Positions 34,559 to 44,377 are shown, counted from the first letter of the stretch. The stretch is DNA of 64,000 nt from Streptomyces sp. Isolate_45 (GCF_024721315.2 NZ_JANFAK020000010.1:1-64000), one strand, 5' to 3'. The notes: generated by a model from the sequence alone, not told the origin. A program made the numbers and translations.

Positions 34559-36288
34559 GCATCCTCAACGAATCTCAGGGTGCCGCCGCAGCCGACTCGT
34601 ACGAGAACGAGCTGCCGGTACGGCGCAAGCAGCCGGGCAATGTCGTCGTGAAGTGGCTCACCACCACCGACCACAAGACCATCGGCACGATGTACCTGGT
34701 CACGTCGTTCGTGTTCTTCATCATCGGCGGGATCATGGCGCTCTTCATGCGCGCCGAGCTGGCCCGACCGGGCACGCAGATCATGTCGAACGAGCAGTTC
34801 AACCAGGCGTTCACCATGCATGGCACGATCATGCTGCTGATGTTCGCCACCCCGCTCTTCGCGGGCTTCGCCAACTGGATCATGCCGCTGCAGATCGGCG
34901 CGCCCGACGTGGCGTTCCCGCGGCTGAACATGTTCGCGTACTGGCTGTACCTCTTCGGCTCGACCATCGCGGTGGCCGGCTTCGTCACCCCCTCGGGTGC
35001 CGCCGACTTCGGCTGGTTCGCCTACTCCCCGCTGTCGGACGCGGTCCGCTCGCCGGGCATCGGCGCCGACATGTGGATCATGGGTCTGGCCTTCTCCGGC
35101 TTCGGCACGATCCTCGGTTCGGTCAACTTCATCACCACGATCATCTGCATGCGCGCGCCCGGCATGACGATGTTCCGCATGCCGATCTTCACCTGGAACG
35201 TGCTGCTGACCGGTGTCCTGGTCCTGCTCGCCTTCCCGGTGCTGGCCGCCGCGCTCTTCGCGTTGGAGGCGGACCGTAAATTCGGTGCGCACGTATTCGA
35301 CGCGGCCAATGGCGGCGCATTGCTGTGGCAACACCTCTTCTGGTTCTTCGGACACCCAGAGGTGTACATCATCGCGCTGCCATTCTTCGGAATCATTTCC
35401 GAGGTCATTCCGGTCTTCTCGCGCAAGCCGATGTTCGGTTACATCGGTCTGATCGCCGCGACGATCGCGATCGCCGGCCTTTCGGTGACCGTGTGGGCGC
35501 ACCACATGTACGTCACCGGCGGTGTGCTGCTGCCGTTCTTCTCCTTCATGACGTTCCTCATCGCGGTACCGACCGGTGTGAAGTTCTTCAACTGGATCGG
35601 CACGATGTGGAAGGGCTCGTTGTCCTTCGAGACCCCGATGCTCTGGGCCGTCGGCTTCCTGATCACCTTCACCTTCGGTGGTCTGACCGGCGTCATCCTG
35701 GCCTCGCCCCCGATGGACTTCCACGTCTCCGACTCGTACTTCGTCGTCGCGCACTTCCACTACGTCATCTTCGGCACCGTGGTCTTCGCGATGTTCTCCG
35801 GATTCCACTTCTGGTGGCCGAAGTTCACGGGCAAGATGCTGGACGAGCGCCTCGGCAAGATCACCTTCTGGACGCTGTTCATCGGCTTCCACGGCACCTT
35901 CCTGGTGCAGCACTGGCTGGGCGCCGAGGGCATGGCGCGCCGTTACGCGGACTACCTGGACGCCGACGGATTCACCGCGCTGAACACGATCTCCACGATC
36001 AGCTCGTTCCTGCTCGGCCTGTCGATGCTGCCCTTCATGTACAACGTCTGGAAGACGGCGAAGTACGGGAAGAAGATCGAGGTCGACGACCCGTGGGGCT
36101 ACGGCCGTTCGCTGGAGTGGGCGACCTCCTGCCCGCCGCCGCGGCACAACTTCCTCACCCTTCCGCGGATCCGTTCCGAATCCCCGGCGTTCGACCTGCA
36201 CCACCCGGAGATCGCGGCCCTCGACCACCTTGAGGACCACGGCGCCGGCACCAAGGCCGTCACCGGTGGCAAGGAGGCCGGCAAGTGA
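34555..36288 (+). CDS. ctaD: Cytochrome c oxidase subunit I
   Basis: This is the catalytic heme a/a3-CuB subunit (577 residues, 12 TM helices) that reduces oxygen and pumps protons. Ligand segments are visible: TMHGTIM (heme a), [10 protein letters not shown] (CuB His and cross-linked Tyr), AHHMY (CuB His pair) and VVAHFHYVI (heme a3/a). It starts GTG 34555 inside the ctaC stop and overlaps ctaF by 4 nt. The hydrophilic C-terminal tail ([16 protein letters not shown]) is as usual for Streptomyces. Confidence 0.98.
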   Translation: MSILNESQGAAAADSYENELPVRRKQPGNVVVKWLTTTDHKTIGTMYLVTSFVFFIIGGIMALFMRAELARPGTQIMSNEQFNQAFTMHGTIMLLMFATPLFAGFANWIMPLQIGAPDVAFPRLNMFAYWLYLFGSTIAVAGFVTPSGAADFGWFAYSPLSDAVRSPGIGADMWIMGLAFSGFGTILGSVNFITTIICMRAPGMTMFRMPIFTWNVLLTGVLVLLAFPVLAAALFALEADRKFGAHVFDAANGGALLWQHLFWFFGHPEVYIIALPFFGIISEVIPVFSRKPMFGYIGLIAATIAIAGLSVTVWAHHMYVTGGVLLPFFSFMTFLIAVPTGVKFFNWIGTMWKGSLSFETPMLWAVGFLITFTFGGLTGVILASPPMDFHVSDSYFVVAHFHYVIFGTVVFAMFSGFHFWWPKFTGKMLDERLGKITFWTLFIGFHGTFLVQHWLGAEGMARRYADYLDADGFTALNTISTISSFLLGLSMLPFMYNVWKTAKYGKKIEVDDPWGYGRSLEWATSCPPPRHNFLTLPRIRSESPAFDLHHPEIAALDHLEDHGAGTKAVTGGKEAGK

Positions 36289-36683
36289 AGATCCAGGGCA
36301 AGATGTTCCTCTGGCTCTCCTTCTTCATCCTGATCATGGCCGTCGTGTACGGCGTGTGGTCGAAGGAGCCCGTCGGTACCACCGCGCTCTTCCTGGCCTT
36401 CGGCCTGAGCGTCATGATCGGCTACTACCTGGCCTTCACGGCCAAGCGCGTGGACGAGATGGCCCAGGACAACCTGGAGGCCGACGTCGCCGACGAGGCG
36501 GGCGAGCTGGGGTTCTTCGCCCCGCACAGCTGGCAGCCGCTCTCGCTGGCCATCGGTGGCGCCTTCGCCTTCATGGGCGTCATCTTCGGCTGGTGGCTCA
36601 TGTACTTCTCGGCCCCGATCATCCTGATCGGCCTGTGGGGCTGGGTGTACGAGTACTACCGCGGTGAGAACCAGAACCAGTAG
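36285..36683 (+). CDS. ctaF: Cytochrome c oxidase subunit IV (CtaF)
   Basis: This 132-residue actinobacterial oxidase subunit has four hydrophobic segments ([73 protein letters not shown]). It starts with GTG 36285 overlapping the ctaD stop. It stabilises the bc1-aa3 supercomplex. A strong UUCG-loop terminator follows. Confidence 0.95.
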   Translation: MKIQGKMFLWLSFFILIMAVVYGVWSKEPVGTTALFLAFGLSVMIGYYLAFTAKRVDEMAQDNLEADVADEAGELGFFAPHSWQPLSLAIGGAFAFMGVIFGWWLMYFSAPIILIGLWGWVYEYYRGENQNQ

Positions 36684-36718
36684 GACCCGCGATACCCCGC
36701 GGCCGAGCCGCACCACTT

Positions 36719-36754
36719 GGGGCCCGGACACCTCTTCGGAGGAGTCCGGGCCCC
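36719..36754 (+). terminator. UUCG-tetraloop hairpin terminator of ctaCDF
   Basis: GGGGCCCGGAC and its complement, then an A/A mismatch, then CCTC and GAGG enclose a C(TTCG)G tetraloop. CCCTCGTTT follows. This very stable hairpin closes the ctaCDF operon before the L,D-transpeptidase gene. Confidence 0.9.
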
Positions 36755-36809
36755 TCGTTTGCAGTCATCCCGCGCGCCGTAATTGTCATATCTTCATAGC
36801 GTTGGCTCC

Positions 36810-38057
36810 ATGAAGCACTCACCGCGTCTTTGGACGGTACTCAGCTGCTCCCTGCTGGTCGCGTCCCTCGGGGCCGGAGCCACCGCATGCGGGTCCGGCG
36901 AGAAGAACCCGCTGTCAGTCCGCCCGTACGACGCGGGCGAGCACGTCGCCTTCAACCTGGCACCCGGCGGTCGCCCCGCCGACCCCGACAAGCCCCTCGA
37001 GGTCACCCTCAAGGGCAACGAGTCCCGGATCACCGACGTGACGGTCGTGGACACCCACGGACGGCGCCTCGCGGGCGAACTCTCCGCCAAGGGCGACCGT
37101 TGGCACAGCACCGGCCCGATGGCCGCGGGCGTCCACTACGCGGTCACCGTGGCCACGGAGAACGAACGCGGCGCGCCGGGGCAGCGCACGCTGGCCTTCG
37201 ACACCACACCGGCCGACACGGTCCTCAAGGTGGAATTCGGCCCGGACGAGGGCAAGTACGGCGTCGGACAGCCCATCACGGCCGAACTCAACGAACCCGT
37301 CAAGGACAAGGCGGCCCGCGCCGTCGTGGAACGGGCCCTGGTCGTCGACGCGGCGGACGGCGTCGAGGGCGCCTGGCACTGGATCGACGACAAGAACCTC
37401 CACTACCGGCCCAAGGACTACTGGCCGGCCAACACCAGCGTCACCGTACGGAGCAACCTGGAGGGCGTCAGGGTCTCCGACGAACTCCACGGCGCCGCCT
37501 CCAAGCCGCTCAAGATCGACTTCGGCGACCGGGTGGAGGTCACCACCGACGCCTCCTCGCACTACATGACGTTCCGCCGGAACGGAGAAGTGGTCACCAC
37601 CCTTCCGGTGACCACCGGCAAGCCCGGCTTCTCCACCCGCAACGGCATCAAGGTGGTGCTCGGCAAGCAGTACTACGTCCAGATGCGCGGCGACACCGTC
37701 GGCATCGGCGGCAGCGAGTACTACAACCTGCCCGTCTACTGGGCGACCCGTGTCACCTGGAGTGGTGAATACGTGCACGCCGCGCCGTGGTCCATCTCCT
37801 CGCACGGCGTCGCCAACGTCAGCCACGGCTGCACCGGCATGAGCACCGGCAACGCCGCCTGGTTCTACGAGAACATCACCGAGGGCGACATCGTCAAGGT
37901 GATCAACAGCATCGGCGACGACATGGACATCTTCGGCAACGGCTTCGGCGACTGGAACATGGACTGGAAGGACTGGAGGGAGGGCAGTGCCCTCCTCAAG
38001 GGCACCCAGGAAGGCCGCAGTCCCATCGACCAGGCCCGCCTGCGCCCCACCGTCTAG
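36810..38057 (+). CDS. L,D-transpeptidase lipoprotein
   Basis: This 415-residue cell-wall enzyme forms 3-3 peptidoglycan cross-links. It has a lipoprotein signal (LVASLGAGATAC). Two Ig-like domains, about 45-150 and 150-250 (VTLKGNESRITDVTVVD; EFGPDEGKYGVGQPIT), come next, as in mycobacterial Ldt proteins. The YkuD domain has SSHGVANVSHGCTGMS with catalytic Cys341 and its His. ATG 36810 has no SD; a TAGCGT -10-like hexamer at 36797-36802 would place the transcript start at the A of ATG, so the mRNA may be leaderless. Convergent with the receiver gene behind an 18-bp terminator. Confidence 0.94.
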   Translation: MKHSPRLWTVLSCSLLVASLGAGATACGSGEKNPLSVRPYDAGEHVAFNLAPGGRPADPDKPLEVTLKGNESRITDVTVVDTHGRRLAGELSAKGDRWHSTGPMAAGVHYAVTVATENERGAPGQRTLAFDTTPADTVLKVEFGPDEGKYGVGQPITAELNEPVKDKAARAVVERALVVDAADGVEGAWHWIDDKNLHYRPKDYWPANTSVTVRSNLEGVRVSDELHGAASKPLKIDFGDRVEVTTDASSHYMTFRRNGEVVTTLPVTTGKPGFSTRNGIKVVLGKQYYVQMRGDTVGIGGSEYYNLPVYWATRVTWSGEYVHAAPWSISSHGVANVSHGCTGMSTGNAAWFYENITEGDIVKVINSIGDDMDIFGNGFGDWNMDWKDWREGSALLKGTQEGRSPIDQARLRPTV

Positions 38058-38062
38058 GAAGG

Positions 38063-38115
38063 CGACCCGGAAGCCCCACGAGCGCCCCTGAGGGGCCCGT
38101 GGGGCTTCCGGGTCG
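38063..38115. terminator. 18-bp bidirectional hairpin terminator
   Basis: CGACCCGGAAGCCCCACG (38063-38080) pairs perfectly with 38098-38115. The 17-nt loop itself contains GCCCC/GGGGC. It serves the L,D-transpeptidase gene and the convergent receiver gene. Confidence 0.88.
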
Positions 38116-38117
38116 TT

Positions 38118-38519
38118 CTACGCGTCCAGGGACAGCCGGGGCCGCAGGAGGCCGGCCAGGACCTCGGGGAAGTCGACGGGGTCCACCGGAAGGGTGACGG
38201 CGGCGTCCGCGCGGCTCCAGGTGGCCAGCCAGGCGTCCTGCGGACGCCCCATCAGCAACAGCACCGGGGGACACCGGAAGATCTCGTCCTTGATCTGCCG
38301 GCACACGCCCATGCCCCCGGCCGGAACCGCCTCGCCGTCCAACACGCAGACGTCGATGCCGCCCTCGTCCAGTGCCGTCAGGACCGCCGGAAGCGTCGCG
38401 CACTCCAGGAACTCCACCGGCGGCAGGTCCGCCGCCGGCCTGCGACCGGCCGCGAGCCGCACCTGCTCCCGGGTGCCCGCGTCGTCGCTGTAGACCAGAA
38501 CCCGCGCAGTCGCCCGCAT
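38118..38519 (-). CDS. Stand-alone receiver-like domain protein
   Basis: This 133-residue protein folds like a CheY receiver without an output domain. The N-terminal strand and acidic pair are VLVYSDDAG, and the presumed phospho-Asp is in VCVLDGEAVPAG. The usual Lys before the last helix is replaced: the equivalent segment is VTLPVDPVDFPEVL. It may therefore be phosphorylated inefficiently or act as a pseudo-receiver. ATG 38519 has a strong GGAGGA SD. It lies between ctaCDF-ldt and ctaE-qcrCAB on the opposite strand. Confidence 0.82.
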   Translation of the reverse strand: MRATARVLVYSDDAGTREQVRLAAGRRPAADLPPVEFLECATLPAVLTALDEGGIDVCVLDGEAVPAGGMGVCRQIKDEIFRCPPVLLLMGRPQDAWLATWSRADAAVTLPVDPVDFPEVLAGLLRPRLSLDA

Positions 38520-38706
38520 TTCGTTCCTCCACGTGTCCGTGAATCACGCTGATGATGCGCGGGATGCTACTCCGTCCGACCCGCTGTCAACATCGGTTCG
38601 CACAGCCCCGCCCGAGACGCCGGAAGGACGATCTGATGGGCCGTTCGGGCCTTGCACACCCCCCTGACACTCCGAACGGCACCCCCCGGGGTGAGGGCGG
38701 GATAAG

Positions 38707-38727
38707 CGACCGACATAATGTCGGTCG
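38707..38727. promoter_or_regulatory. 21-bp palindrome over the ctaE promoter/start
   Basis: CGACCGACAT-A-ATGTCGGTCG is a perfect palindrome with a 1-nt centre. Its middle contains CATAAT (38714-38719), a good -10 hexamer, and 7 nt later comes the GTG at 38727. No clear -35 is present. A protein bound to the palindrome would block RNA polymerase, so this is a candidate operator for ctaE-qcrCAB. Confidence 0.55.
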
Positions 38728-39338
38728 TGGCGACAGCAACGACAGTAGATACCGGGCACGCGCACCCGACGGTCAACCGGCCGAACCTCGTCAGCGTCGG
38801 AACCATCATCTGGTTGAGTTCCGAGCTGATGTTCTTCGCGGCCCTCTTCGCGATGTACTTCACCCTGCGATCCGTGACGGGTGCCGAGTACTGGACAGAG
38901 CAGGCTTCGGCCTTGAATCTGCCCTTCTCGGCGACGAACACAACGATCCTGGTGCTCTCCTCGCTCACCTGCCAGCTCGGCGTATTCGCCGCCGAGCGCG
39001 GTGACGTGAAGAAGCTCCGGTCGTGGTTCATCATCACGTTCGTCATGGGTGCGATCTTCATTGGCGGCCAGGTGTTCGAGTACACCGAGCTGGTCAAGCA
39101 CGAGGGGATGTCCCTCTCGTCCGGACCGTACGGCTCGGTCTTCTACCTGACCACCGGCTTCCACGGTCTGCACGTGACGGGCGGTCTCATCGCCTTCCTG
39201 CTGGTCCTCGGCCGGACGTACGCGGCCAAGAGGTTCACCCACGAACAGGCCACGTCGGCCATCGTCGTGTCCTACTACTGGCACTTCGTCGATGTCGTCT
39301 GGATCGGCCTCTTCGCGACGATCTACCTGATCAAGTAG
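38727..39338 (+). CDS. ctaE: Cytochrome c oxidase subunit III
   Basis: This 203-residue integral subunit of aa3 oxidase has five TM helices, typical of the short actinobacterial form. It shows [40 protein letters not shown] and [21 protein letters not shown] prefer GTG 38727: it sits 7 nt after a CATAAT hexamer and would give a leaderless mRNA. An in-frame ATG at 38718 overlaps that hexamer and would add three residues. qcrC follows after 76 nt, so ctaE heads the qcr operon. Confidence 0.95.
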   Translation: MATATTVDTGHAHPTVNRPNLVSVGTIIWLSSELMFFAALFAMYFTLRSVTGAEYWTEQASALNLPFSATNTTILVLSSLTCQLGVFAAERGDVKKLRSWFIITFVMGAIFIGGQVFEYTELVKHEGMSLSSGPYGSVFYLTTGFHGLHVTGGLIAFLLVLGRTYAAKRFTHEQATSAIVVSYYWHFVDVVWIGLFATIYLIK

Positions 39339-39414
39339 CGAACACGTCGCCGGGCCCGGCTCGGCACTCCATCCAGAAACACCGACGCAGAAGATCCTGA
39401 CACCGGGGTAATCC

Positions 39415-40224
39415 GTGAAAAAGCTCTCCGCACGACGACGCCATCCGCTGGCGGCGGTCGTCGTTCTACTCTTCGCGCTGGCGGTCACTGGGGGGCTGTA
39501 CGCCGCCTTCGCGCCCGCGGGCAAGGCGCAGGCCGACGAAACCGCCCAGTCCCTCGCCATCGAGGAGGGCAAGAAGCTCTATGCCGTGGGCTGCGCAAGC
39601 TGCCACGGTGCCGGCGGTCAGGGTTCCTCTGACGGCCCCAGCCTGGTGGGCGTCGGCTCGGCGGCCGTCGACTTCCAGGTGAGCACGGGCCGCATGCCCG
39701 CCCAGCAGCCCGGCGCCCAGGTGCCGAAGAAGCCGAACATCTACTCGCAGGCCCAGATCGACCAGCTCGCGGCGTTCATCGCTTCGCTCGGCGCCGGCCC
39801 GATCACGCCGACCGAGAAGCAGTACGACCCGGCCGGGGCCAACATCGCCAAGGGTGGTGAGCTGTTCCGCAACAACTGCGCGCAGTGCCACAACTTCACC
39901 GGCGAGGGCGGCGCCCTGACGAACGGCAAGTACGCCCCGAACCTTGAGGACGTCTCGCCGAAGCACATCTACGAGGCCATGCTCACCGGCCCGCAGAACA
40001 TGCCCTCCTTCCCGGACAGCACGATGCCGGAGCAGGGAAAGAAGGACATCATCGCGTACCTCCAGAACGTCAACGGCGAGAAGTCGACGAGCCCCGGTGG
40101 TCTGAAGCTCGGTGGCCTCGGCCCCGTCTCCGAGGGTCTGTTCGGCTGGATCTTCGGTCTGGGTGCGCTGATCGCTGTCGCCGTCTGGGTCGCGGCCCAC
40201 ACCGCTAAGGCCAAGAAGTCATGA
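39415..40224 (+). CDS. qcrC: Diheme cytochrome c subunit of bc1 complex
   Basis: This 269-residue membrane-anchored cytochrome passes electrons from bc1 to the oxidase inside the supercomplex. It has an N-terminal signal/TM segment and two heme c sites, CASCH and CAQCH, each starting a cytochrome c domain. A C-terminal TM anchor (GLFGWIFGLGALIAVAVWVA) follows. GTG 39415 is preceded by CCGGGGTAA. It overlaps qcrA by 4 nt (ATGA). Confidence 0.97.
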   Translation: MKKLSARRRHPLAAVVVLLFALAVTGGLYAAFAPAGKAQADETAQSLAIEEGKKLYAVGCASCHGAGGQGSSDGPSLVGVGSAAVDFQVSTGRMPAQQPGAQVPKKPNIYSQAQIDQLAAFIASLGAGPITPTEKQYDPAGANIAKGGELFRNNCAQCHNFTGEGGALTNGKYAPNLEDVSPKHIYEAMLTGPQNMPSFPDSTMPEQGKKDIIAYLQNVNGEKSTSPGGLKLGGLGPVSEGLFGWIFGLGALIAVAVWVAAHTAKAKKS

Positions 40225-41279
40225 GTAGCCAAGACATTCCCGAAGAGAAGCACCTGCCGAGCGAGCAGGGCGACGCACACCACGGTGGCGTGGCGGTCGC
40301 GGACGACCCGTTCGCCGACCCGGGCCTGCCGGTCCACAAGCCCCGTATCCAGGACATCGACGAGCGGGCGGCGAAGCGCTCCGAGCGCACCGTCGCGATG
40401 CTGTTCACGCTGTCGATGCTGGCCACGGTCGCCTTCATCGCCTCGTACGTGATCTTCCCGGTCGACAAGATCGTCTACATCTTCCCCATCGGGAAGGTGA
40501 GCGCGCTGAACTTCGCGCTCGGTCTCACCCTGGGTACGGCGCTCTTCTGCATCGGCGCGGGCGCGGTCCACTGGGCCCGCACCCTGATGTCCGACGTCGA
40601 GGTCGCCGCCGAGCGTCACGAGATCGCCGCTCCGCCGGAGGTCAAGGCGCAGGTGATGCAGGACTTCGCCGACGGTGCGAACGAGTCCGGCATCGGCCGT
40701 CGGCCCCTGATCCGCAACACCCTGCTCGGCGCGATGGCCCTGGTGCCGCTCTCCGGCGTGATGCTGCTGCGCGACCTGGGCCCGCTGCCCGAGGACAAGC
40801 TCCGCAAGACCATCTGGGCCAAGGGCAAGCTGCTCATCAACCAGAACACGATGGAGCCGCTGCGTCCCGAGGACGTCGTGGTCGGCTCGCTGACCTTCGC
40901 CAAGCCCGAGGGCCTGGAGGAGGACGCGCACGACTACATGTCCCAGATCGCCAAGGCAGCCCTGATGATCGTCCGCATCCAGCCGGAGGACATCAAGGAC
41001 AAGAAGGAACTGGAGTGGTCCCACGACGGCATCGTGGCCTTCTCCAAGATCTGTACCCACGTCGGCTGCCCGATCAGCCTGTACGAGCAGCAGACGCACC
41101 ACGTGCTCTGCCCGTGCCACCAGTCCACTTTCGACCTCTCCGACGGCGCCCGTGTCATCTTCGGCCCGGCCGGTCACGCGCTTCCGCAGCTGCGGATCGG
41201 CGTGAATGACGAGGGCTTCCTCGAAGCGCACGGCGACTTCGAAGAGCCCGTCGGTCCTGCATTCTGGGAGCGCGGATGA
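40221..41279 (+). CDS. qcrA: Rieske iron-sulfur subunit of bc1 complex
   Basis: This 352-residue subunit oxidises menaquinol through a [2Fe-2S] Rieske centre. Three N-terminal TM segments (actinobacterial extension) precede a soluble domain. The cluster motifs are CTHVGCPISLYE and CPCHQSTFDLSDG, including the disulfide cysteines. It starts ATG 40221 overlapping qcrC and overlaps qcrB by 4 nt. Confidence 0.97.
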   Translation: MSSQDIPEEKHLPSEQGDAHHGGVAVADDPFADPGLPVHKPRIQDIDERAAKRSERTVAMLFTLSMLATVAFIASYVIFPVDKIVYIFPIGKVSALNFALGLTLGTALFCIGAGAVHWARTLMSDVEVAAERHEIAAPPEVKAQVMQDFADGANESGIGRRPLIRNTLLGAMALVPLSGVMLLRDLGPLPEDKLRKTIWAKGKLLINQNTMEPLRPEDVVVGSLTFAKPEGLEEDAHDYMSQIAKAALMIVRIQPEDIKDKKELEWSHDGIVAFSKICTHVGCPISLYEQQTHHVLCPCHQSTFDLSDGARVIFGPAGHALPQLRIGVNDEGFLEAHGDFEEPVGPAFWERG

Positions 41280-42907
41280 GCACTGCCACAGACAACAAGA
41301 CGGGGCGCAAAGCGCCTGCCGGCGAGCGCGTAGCGGACTGGGCGGACGGCCGCCTGGGCATCTACGGTCTCGCCAAGGCCAACATGCGCAAGATCTTCCC
41401 GGACCACTGGTCCTTCATGCTGGGTGAGATCTGCCTCTACAGCTTCATCATCATCATCCTCACGGGTGTGTACCTGACGCTGTTCTTCCACCCGAGCATG
41501 AACGAGGTCGTGTACCACGGCTCGTACGTGCCGATGCAGGGTGTCCGGATGTCCGAGGCGTTCGCCTCGACCCTGGACATCAGCTTCGACGTCCGCGGCG
41601 GTCTGCTCATCAGGCAGATCCACCACTGGGCGGCACTGATCTTCGTCGCGGCGATGATGGTGCACATGATGCGCGTCTTCTTCACCGGCGCGTTCCGCAA
41701 GCCGCGTGAGATCAACTGGATCTTCGGCTTCCTGCTGCTGGTCCTCGGCATGTTCACCGGTTTCACCGGTTACTCGCTGCCGGACGACCTGCTCTCGGGC
41801 ACCGGTGTCCGCTTCATGCAGGGCGCGATCCTGTCCGTGCCGGTCGTCGGCACGTACCTGTCGATGTTCCTGTTCGGCGGGGAGTTCCCCGGCCACGACT
41901 TCGTGGCCCGGTTCTACTCGATCCACATCCTGCTGTTGCCCGGCATCATGATGGGCCTGCTCGTCGCCCACCTGATCCTGGTCTTCTACCACAAGCACAC
42001 CCAGTTCGCGGGCCCCGGCAAGACGAACAACAACGTCGTCGGCATGCCGCTGCTGCCCGTCTACATGGCGAAGGCCGGAGGCTTCTTCTTCCTGGTCTTC
42101 GGCATCATCGCGGCCATCGCGGGCATCGCGTCGATCAACCCCATCTGGGCGCTCGGTCCGTACGTCCCGGACCACGTGTCCACGGGCGCGCAGCCCGACT
42201 GGTACATGGGCTTCTCCGAGGGTCTCATCCGTGCGATGCCCGGCTGGGAGATCAACCTCTGGGGCCACACGCTCGTCCTGGGCGTGTTCGTCCCGCTGGT
42301 GATCTTCCCGCTGGTGCTGGCCACGATCGCGGTGTACCCGTTCGTCGAGTCCTGGGTCACCGGCGACAAGCGCGAGCACCACATCCTGGACCGCCCGCGC
42401 AACGTCCCGACCCGTACCGCCTTCGGTGTGGCCTGGCTGACCTGGTACGTCATCCTGCTGATCGCCGGTGGAAACGACATGTTCGCGCAGTACTTCCACC
42501 TGTCGATCAACTCGATCACCTGGTTCGCCCGGATCGGCTTCTTCGTCGGCCCGGTCATCGCCTTCGTCATCACCAAGCGGATCTGCCTCGGCCTCCAGCG
42601 CCGGGACCGGGACAAGGTGCTGCACGGTCGCGAGACCGGCATCATCAAGCGCCTGCCGCACGGTGAGTTCGTCGAGATCCACGAGCCGCTCTCGCAGGGC
42701 CAGCTCCACACGCTCACCTCGTACAACACGTACGAGCCGGTCGAGATCGGCCCGACGGTCGACGAGAACGGCGTCGAGCGCAAGGTGAAGGCCACCGAGA
42801 AGCTGCGCGCGAAGCTCAGCAAGGGCTACTACGCCGAGGGCAACCAGATCCCGAAGCCCACGGTGGAGGAGTACAAGGAGATCCAGAGCGGCCACGGCCA
42901 CCACTGA
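41276..42907 (+). CDS. qcrB: Cytochrome b subunit of bc1 complex
   Basis: This 543-residue cytochrome b has eight or nine TM helices and bis-His heme ligation (RQIHHWAALIFV and FYSIHILLLPG). PEWY is replaced by the actinobacterial QPDWY at the quinol oxidation site. The long polar C-terminal extension (LPHGEFVEIHEPLSQGQL...) is normal for actinomycetes. It ends the ctaE-qcrCAB operon and is followed by a clean terminator. Confidence 0.97.
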   Translation: MSTATDNKTGRKAPAGERVADWADGRLGIYGLAKANMRKIFPDHWSFMLGEICLYSFIIIILTGVYLTLFFHPSMNEVVYHGSYVPMQGVRMSEAFASTLDISFDVRGGLLIRQIHHWAALIFVAAMMVHMMRVFFTGAFRKPREINWIFGFLLLVLGMFTGFTGYSLPDDLLSGTGVRFMQGAILSVPVVGTYLSMFLFGGEFPGHDFVARFYSIHILLLPGIMMGLLVAHLILVFYHKHTQFAGPGKTNNNVVGMPLLPVYMAKAGGFFFLVFGIIAAIAGIASINPIWALGPYVPDHVSTGAQPDWYMGFSEGLIRAMPGWEINLWGHTLVLGVFVPLVIFPLVLATIAVYPFVESWVTGDKREHHILDRPRNVPTRTAFGVAWLTWYVILLIAGGNDMFAQYFHLSINSITWFARIGFFVGPVIAFVITKRICLGLQRRDRDKVLHGRETGIIKRLPHGEFVEIHEPLSQGQLHTLTSYNTYEPVEIGPTVDENGVERKVKATEKLRAKLSKGYYAEGNQIPKPTVEEYKEIQSGHGHH

Positions 42908-42964
42908 TCCCCGGCACGACCGTTCGAGGGATTGATTTCGGTCAATCCTGGTGTCGCCACGGCG

Positions 42965-42995
42965 AGAGCCCCGTCCAGTGTCTGGACGGGGCTCT
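42965..42995 (+). terminator. Intrinsic terminator after qcrB
   Basis: A 14-bp stem (AGAGCCCCGTCCAG and its complement) with loop TGT is followed by TTTGCC, about 58 bases past the qcrB stop codon. Confidence 0.9.
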
Positions 42996-43072
42996 TTGCC
43001 GTCTCCGTGGCTGGATAGGCTGGTCCCCTTCCCATTCGACGTGGCAACCTCACCAGGCAGCAGGAGCGGACC

Positions 43073-44137
43073 ATGAACGTTGTGACCCCGGCAGGCGGCG
43101 ACAGCGTGGCGGCCCGTGGCTGGCCGGGCATCCTCGACGCCCTGCTGACCGGCCGGAACCTCGGTGCGGACGACACCGCCTGGGCGATGGAGCAGATCAT
43201 GCGGGGCGAGGCCACCGACGCGCAGATCGCCGGCTTCGTGGTCGCGCTGCGGGCCAAGGGGGAGACCGTCGCGGAGATCAACGGCATGGTGCGGGCCATG
43301 TACGAACACGCCAACCTGATCGAGGTCCCGGGCCGGACGGTGGACATCGTCGGCACCGGCGGCGACGGCGCCAAGACGGTCAACATCTCGACCATGTCGG
43401 CGATCGTGGTGGCCGGCACGGGCGCGAAGGTCGTCAAGCACGGGAACCGGGCGGCGTCCTCCGCGAGCGGCTCCTCCGACGTGCTGGAGAAGCTCGGCGT
43501 CAACCTCAACCTCACCCCGGCCCGGGTGGCGGAGGTCGTCGAGGAAGCCGGGATCACCCTCTGCTTCGCGGTGAAGTTCCACCCGGCGCTGCGGCACGTG
43601 GCGGCCGCCCGCAAGGAGTTGGGCATCCGGACGACCTTCAACTTCCTAGGCCCCCTCACCAACCCGGCCAAGGTGCGGGCCCAGGCGACGGGCGTGGCCG
43701 ATCCCCGGGTGGCCCCCATCATGGCGGGGGTGCTGGCCGAACGGGGCTCCTCCGCGCTCGTGTTCCGCGGTGACGACGGTCTCGACGAGTTGACCACCAC
43801 CGCCACCTCGCGGGTGTGGTGGGTCCGGGACGGCTCGGTCACCGAGACCCCCTTCGACCCGCGCGACATCGGCATCCCGCTCGTCGACGTGTCGGAGCTG
43901 CGCGGCGAGGACGCCTCGTACAACGCCGATGTCGCCCGCCGGCTGTTGGCGGGCGAGACCGGCCCCGTCCGGGACGCCGTACTGCTGAACTCGGCCGCGG
44001 CCCTGGTGGCGCTGGATCCGGGGACGGGCACCCTGGAGGAGCAGCTCGCGGCGGGCATGACCCGGGCGGCCGAGTCCATCGACTCGGGATCCGCTCGCGC
44101 CGCGCTGGAGCGCTGGGTGAGGGCGAGCAACGCCTGA
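43073..44137 (+). CDS. trpD: Anthranilate phosphoribosyltransferase
   Basis: This 354-residue enzyme performs the second step of tryptophan synthesis, joining PRPP and anthranilate. Signatures are the PRPP-binding [35 protein letters not shown], and [18 protein letters not shown] anthranilate-site residues. ATG 43073 has GCAGGAGC upstream. It is monocistronic here, with a terminator on each side; other trp genes are not in the window. The order after qcrB is shared with Mycobacterium. Confidence 0.97.
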   Translation: MNVVTPAGGDSVAARGWPGILDALLTGRNLGADDTAWAMEQIMRGEATDAQIAGFVVALRAKGETVAEINGMVRAMYEHANLIEVPGRTVDIVGTGGDGAKTVNISTMSAIVVAGTGAKVVKHGNRAASSASGSSDVLEKLGVNLNLTPARVAEVVEEAGITLCFAVKFHPALRHVAAARKELGIRTTFNFLGPLTNPAKVRAQATGVADPRVAPIMAGVLAERGSSALVFRGDDGLDELTTTATSRVWWVRDGSVTETPFDPRDIGIPLVDVSELRGEDASYNADVARRLLAGETGPVRDAVLLNSAAALVALDPGTGTLEEQLAAGMTRAAESIDSGSARAALERWVRASNA

Positions 44138-44152
44138 GGCACGGTTTCGGCC

Positions 44153-44185
44153 AAGACCCCGGTCCGCATCGTGGACCGGGGTCTT
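44153..44185 (+). terminator. Hairpin terminator after trpD
   Basis: AAGACCCCGGTCC (44153-44165) pairs perfectly with GGACCGGGGTCTT (44173-44185) around a 7-nt loop, just after trpD and before the riboswitch. Confidence 0.85.
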
Positions 44186-44217
44186 GCGCACGGGAGATCG
44201 TGTGGCAGGATTCTGGG

Positions 44218-44326
44218 CAGGTCACGAGTGACAGCGTTTAGGCCCCGGCTTGCTGTCCGGCAACCCTCCTTCCGTGGCGGGGTGCCCCGGGTGATGACCA
44301 GGCCGTAGGCAGCGAGGTCTACGGCA
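44218..44326 (+). ncRNA. SAM-IV riboswitch
   Basis: The leader of the class V aminotransferase gene carries the actinomycete SAM-IV aptamer. GGTCACGAGTGACAGCG opens it. GGCAACCCTCC, GGCGGGGTGCCCCGGG and TGATGACCAGGCC follow in the expected order. The outer GGTCA pairs with TGACC near 44295-44299. A distal hairpin, CCGTAG-N10-CTACGG (44303-44324), fits the 3' stem unique to SAM-IV. It should sense S-adenosylmethionine and lower expression of the downstream gene. The assignment is by remembered consensus. Confidence 0.85.
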
Positions 44327-44336
44327 AGCGCGGATC

Positions 44337-44374
44337 CCTCGACACCAGGGGTCCTGGTCTCTCGAGGAGCGTTT
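44337..44374 (+). promoter_or_regulatory. Riboswitch expression platform (terminator / SD-sequestering hairpin)
   Basis: CCTCGA (44337) pairs with TCGAGG (44362), and inside it ACCAGG pairs with CCTGGT around GGT. GCGTTTT follows, so the hairpin can act as an intrinsic terminator. Its 3' arm also contains most of a GAGGAG Shine-Dalgarno for the short ORF at 44378. Either mechanism would let SAM binding shut the gene off. Confidence 0.65.
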
Positions 44375-44377
44375 TCC

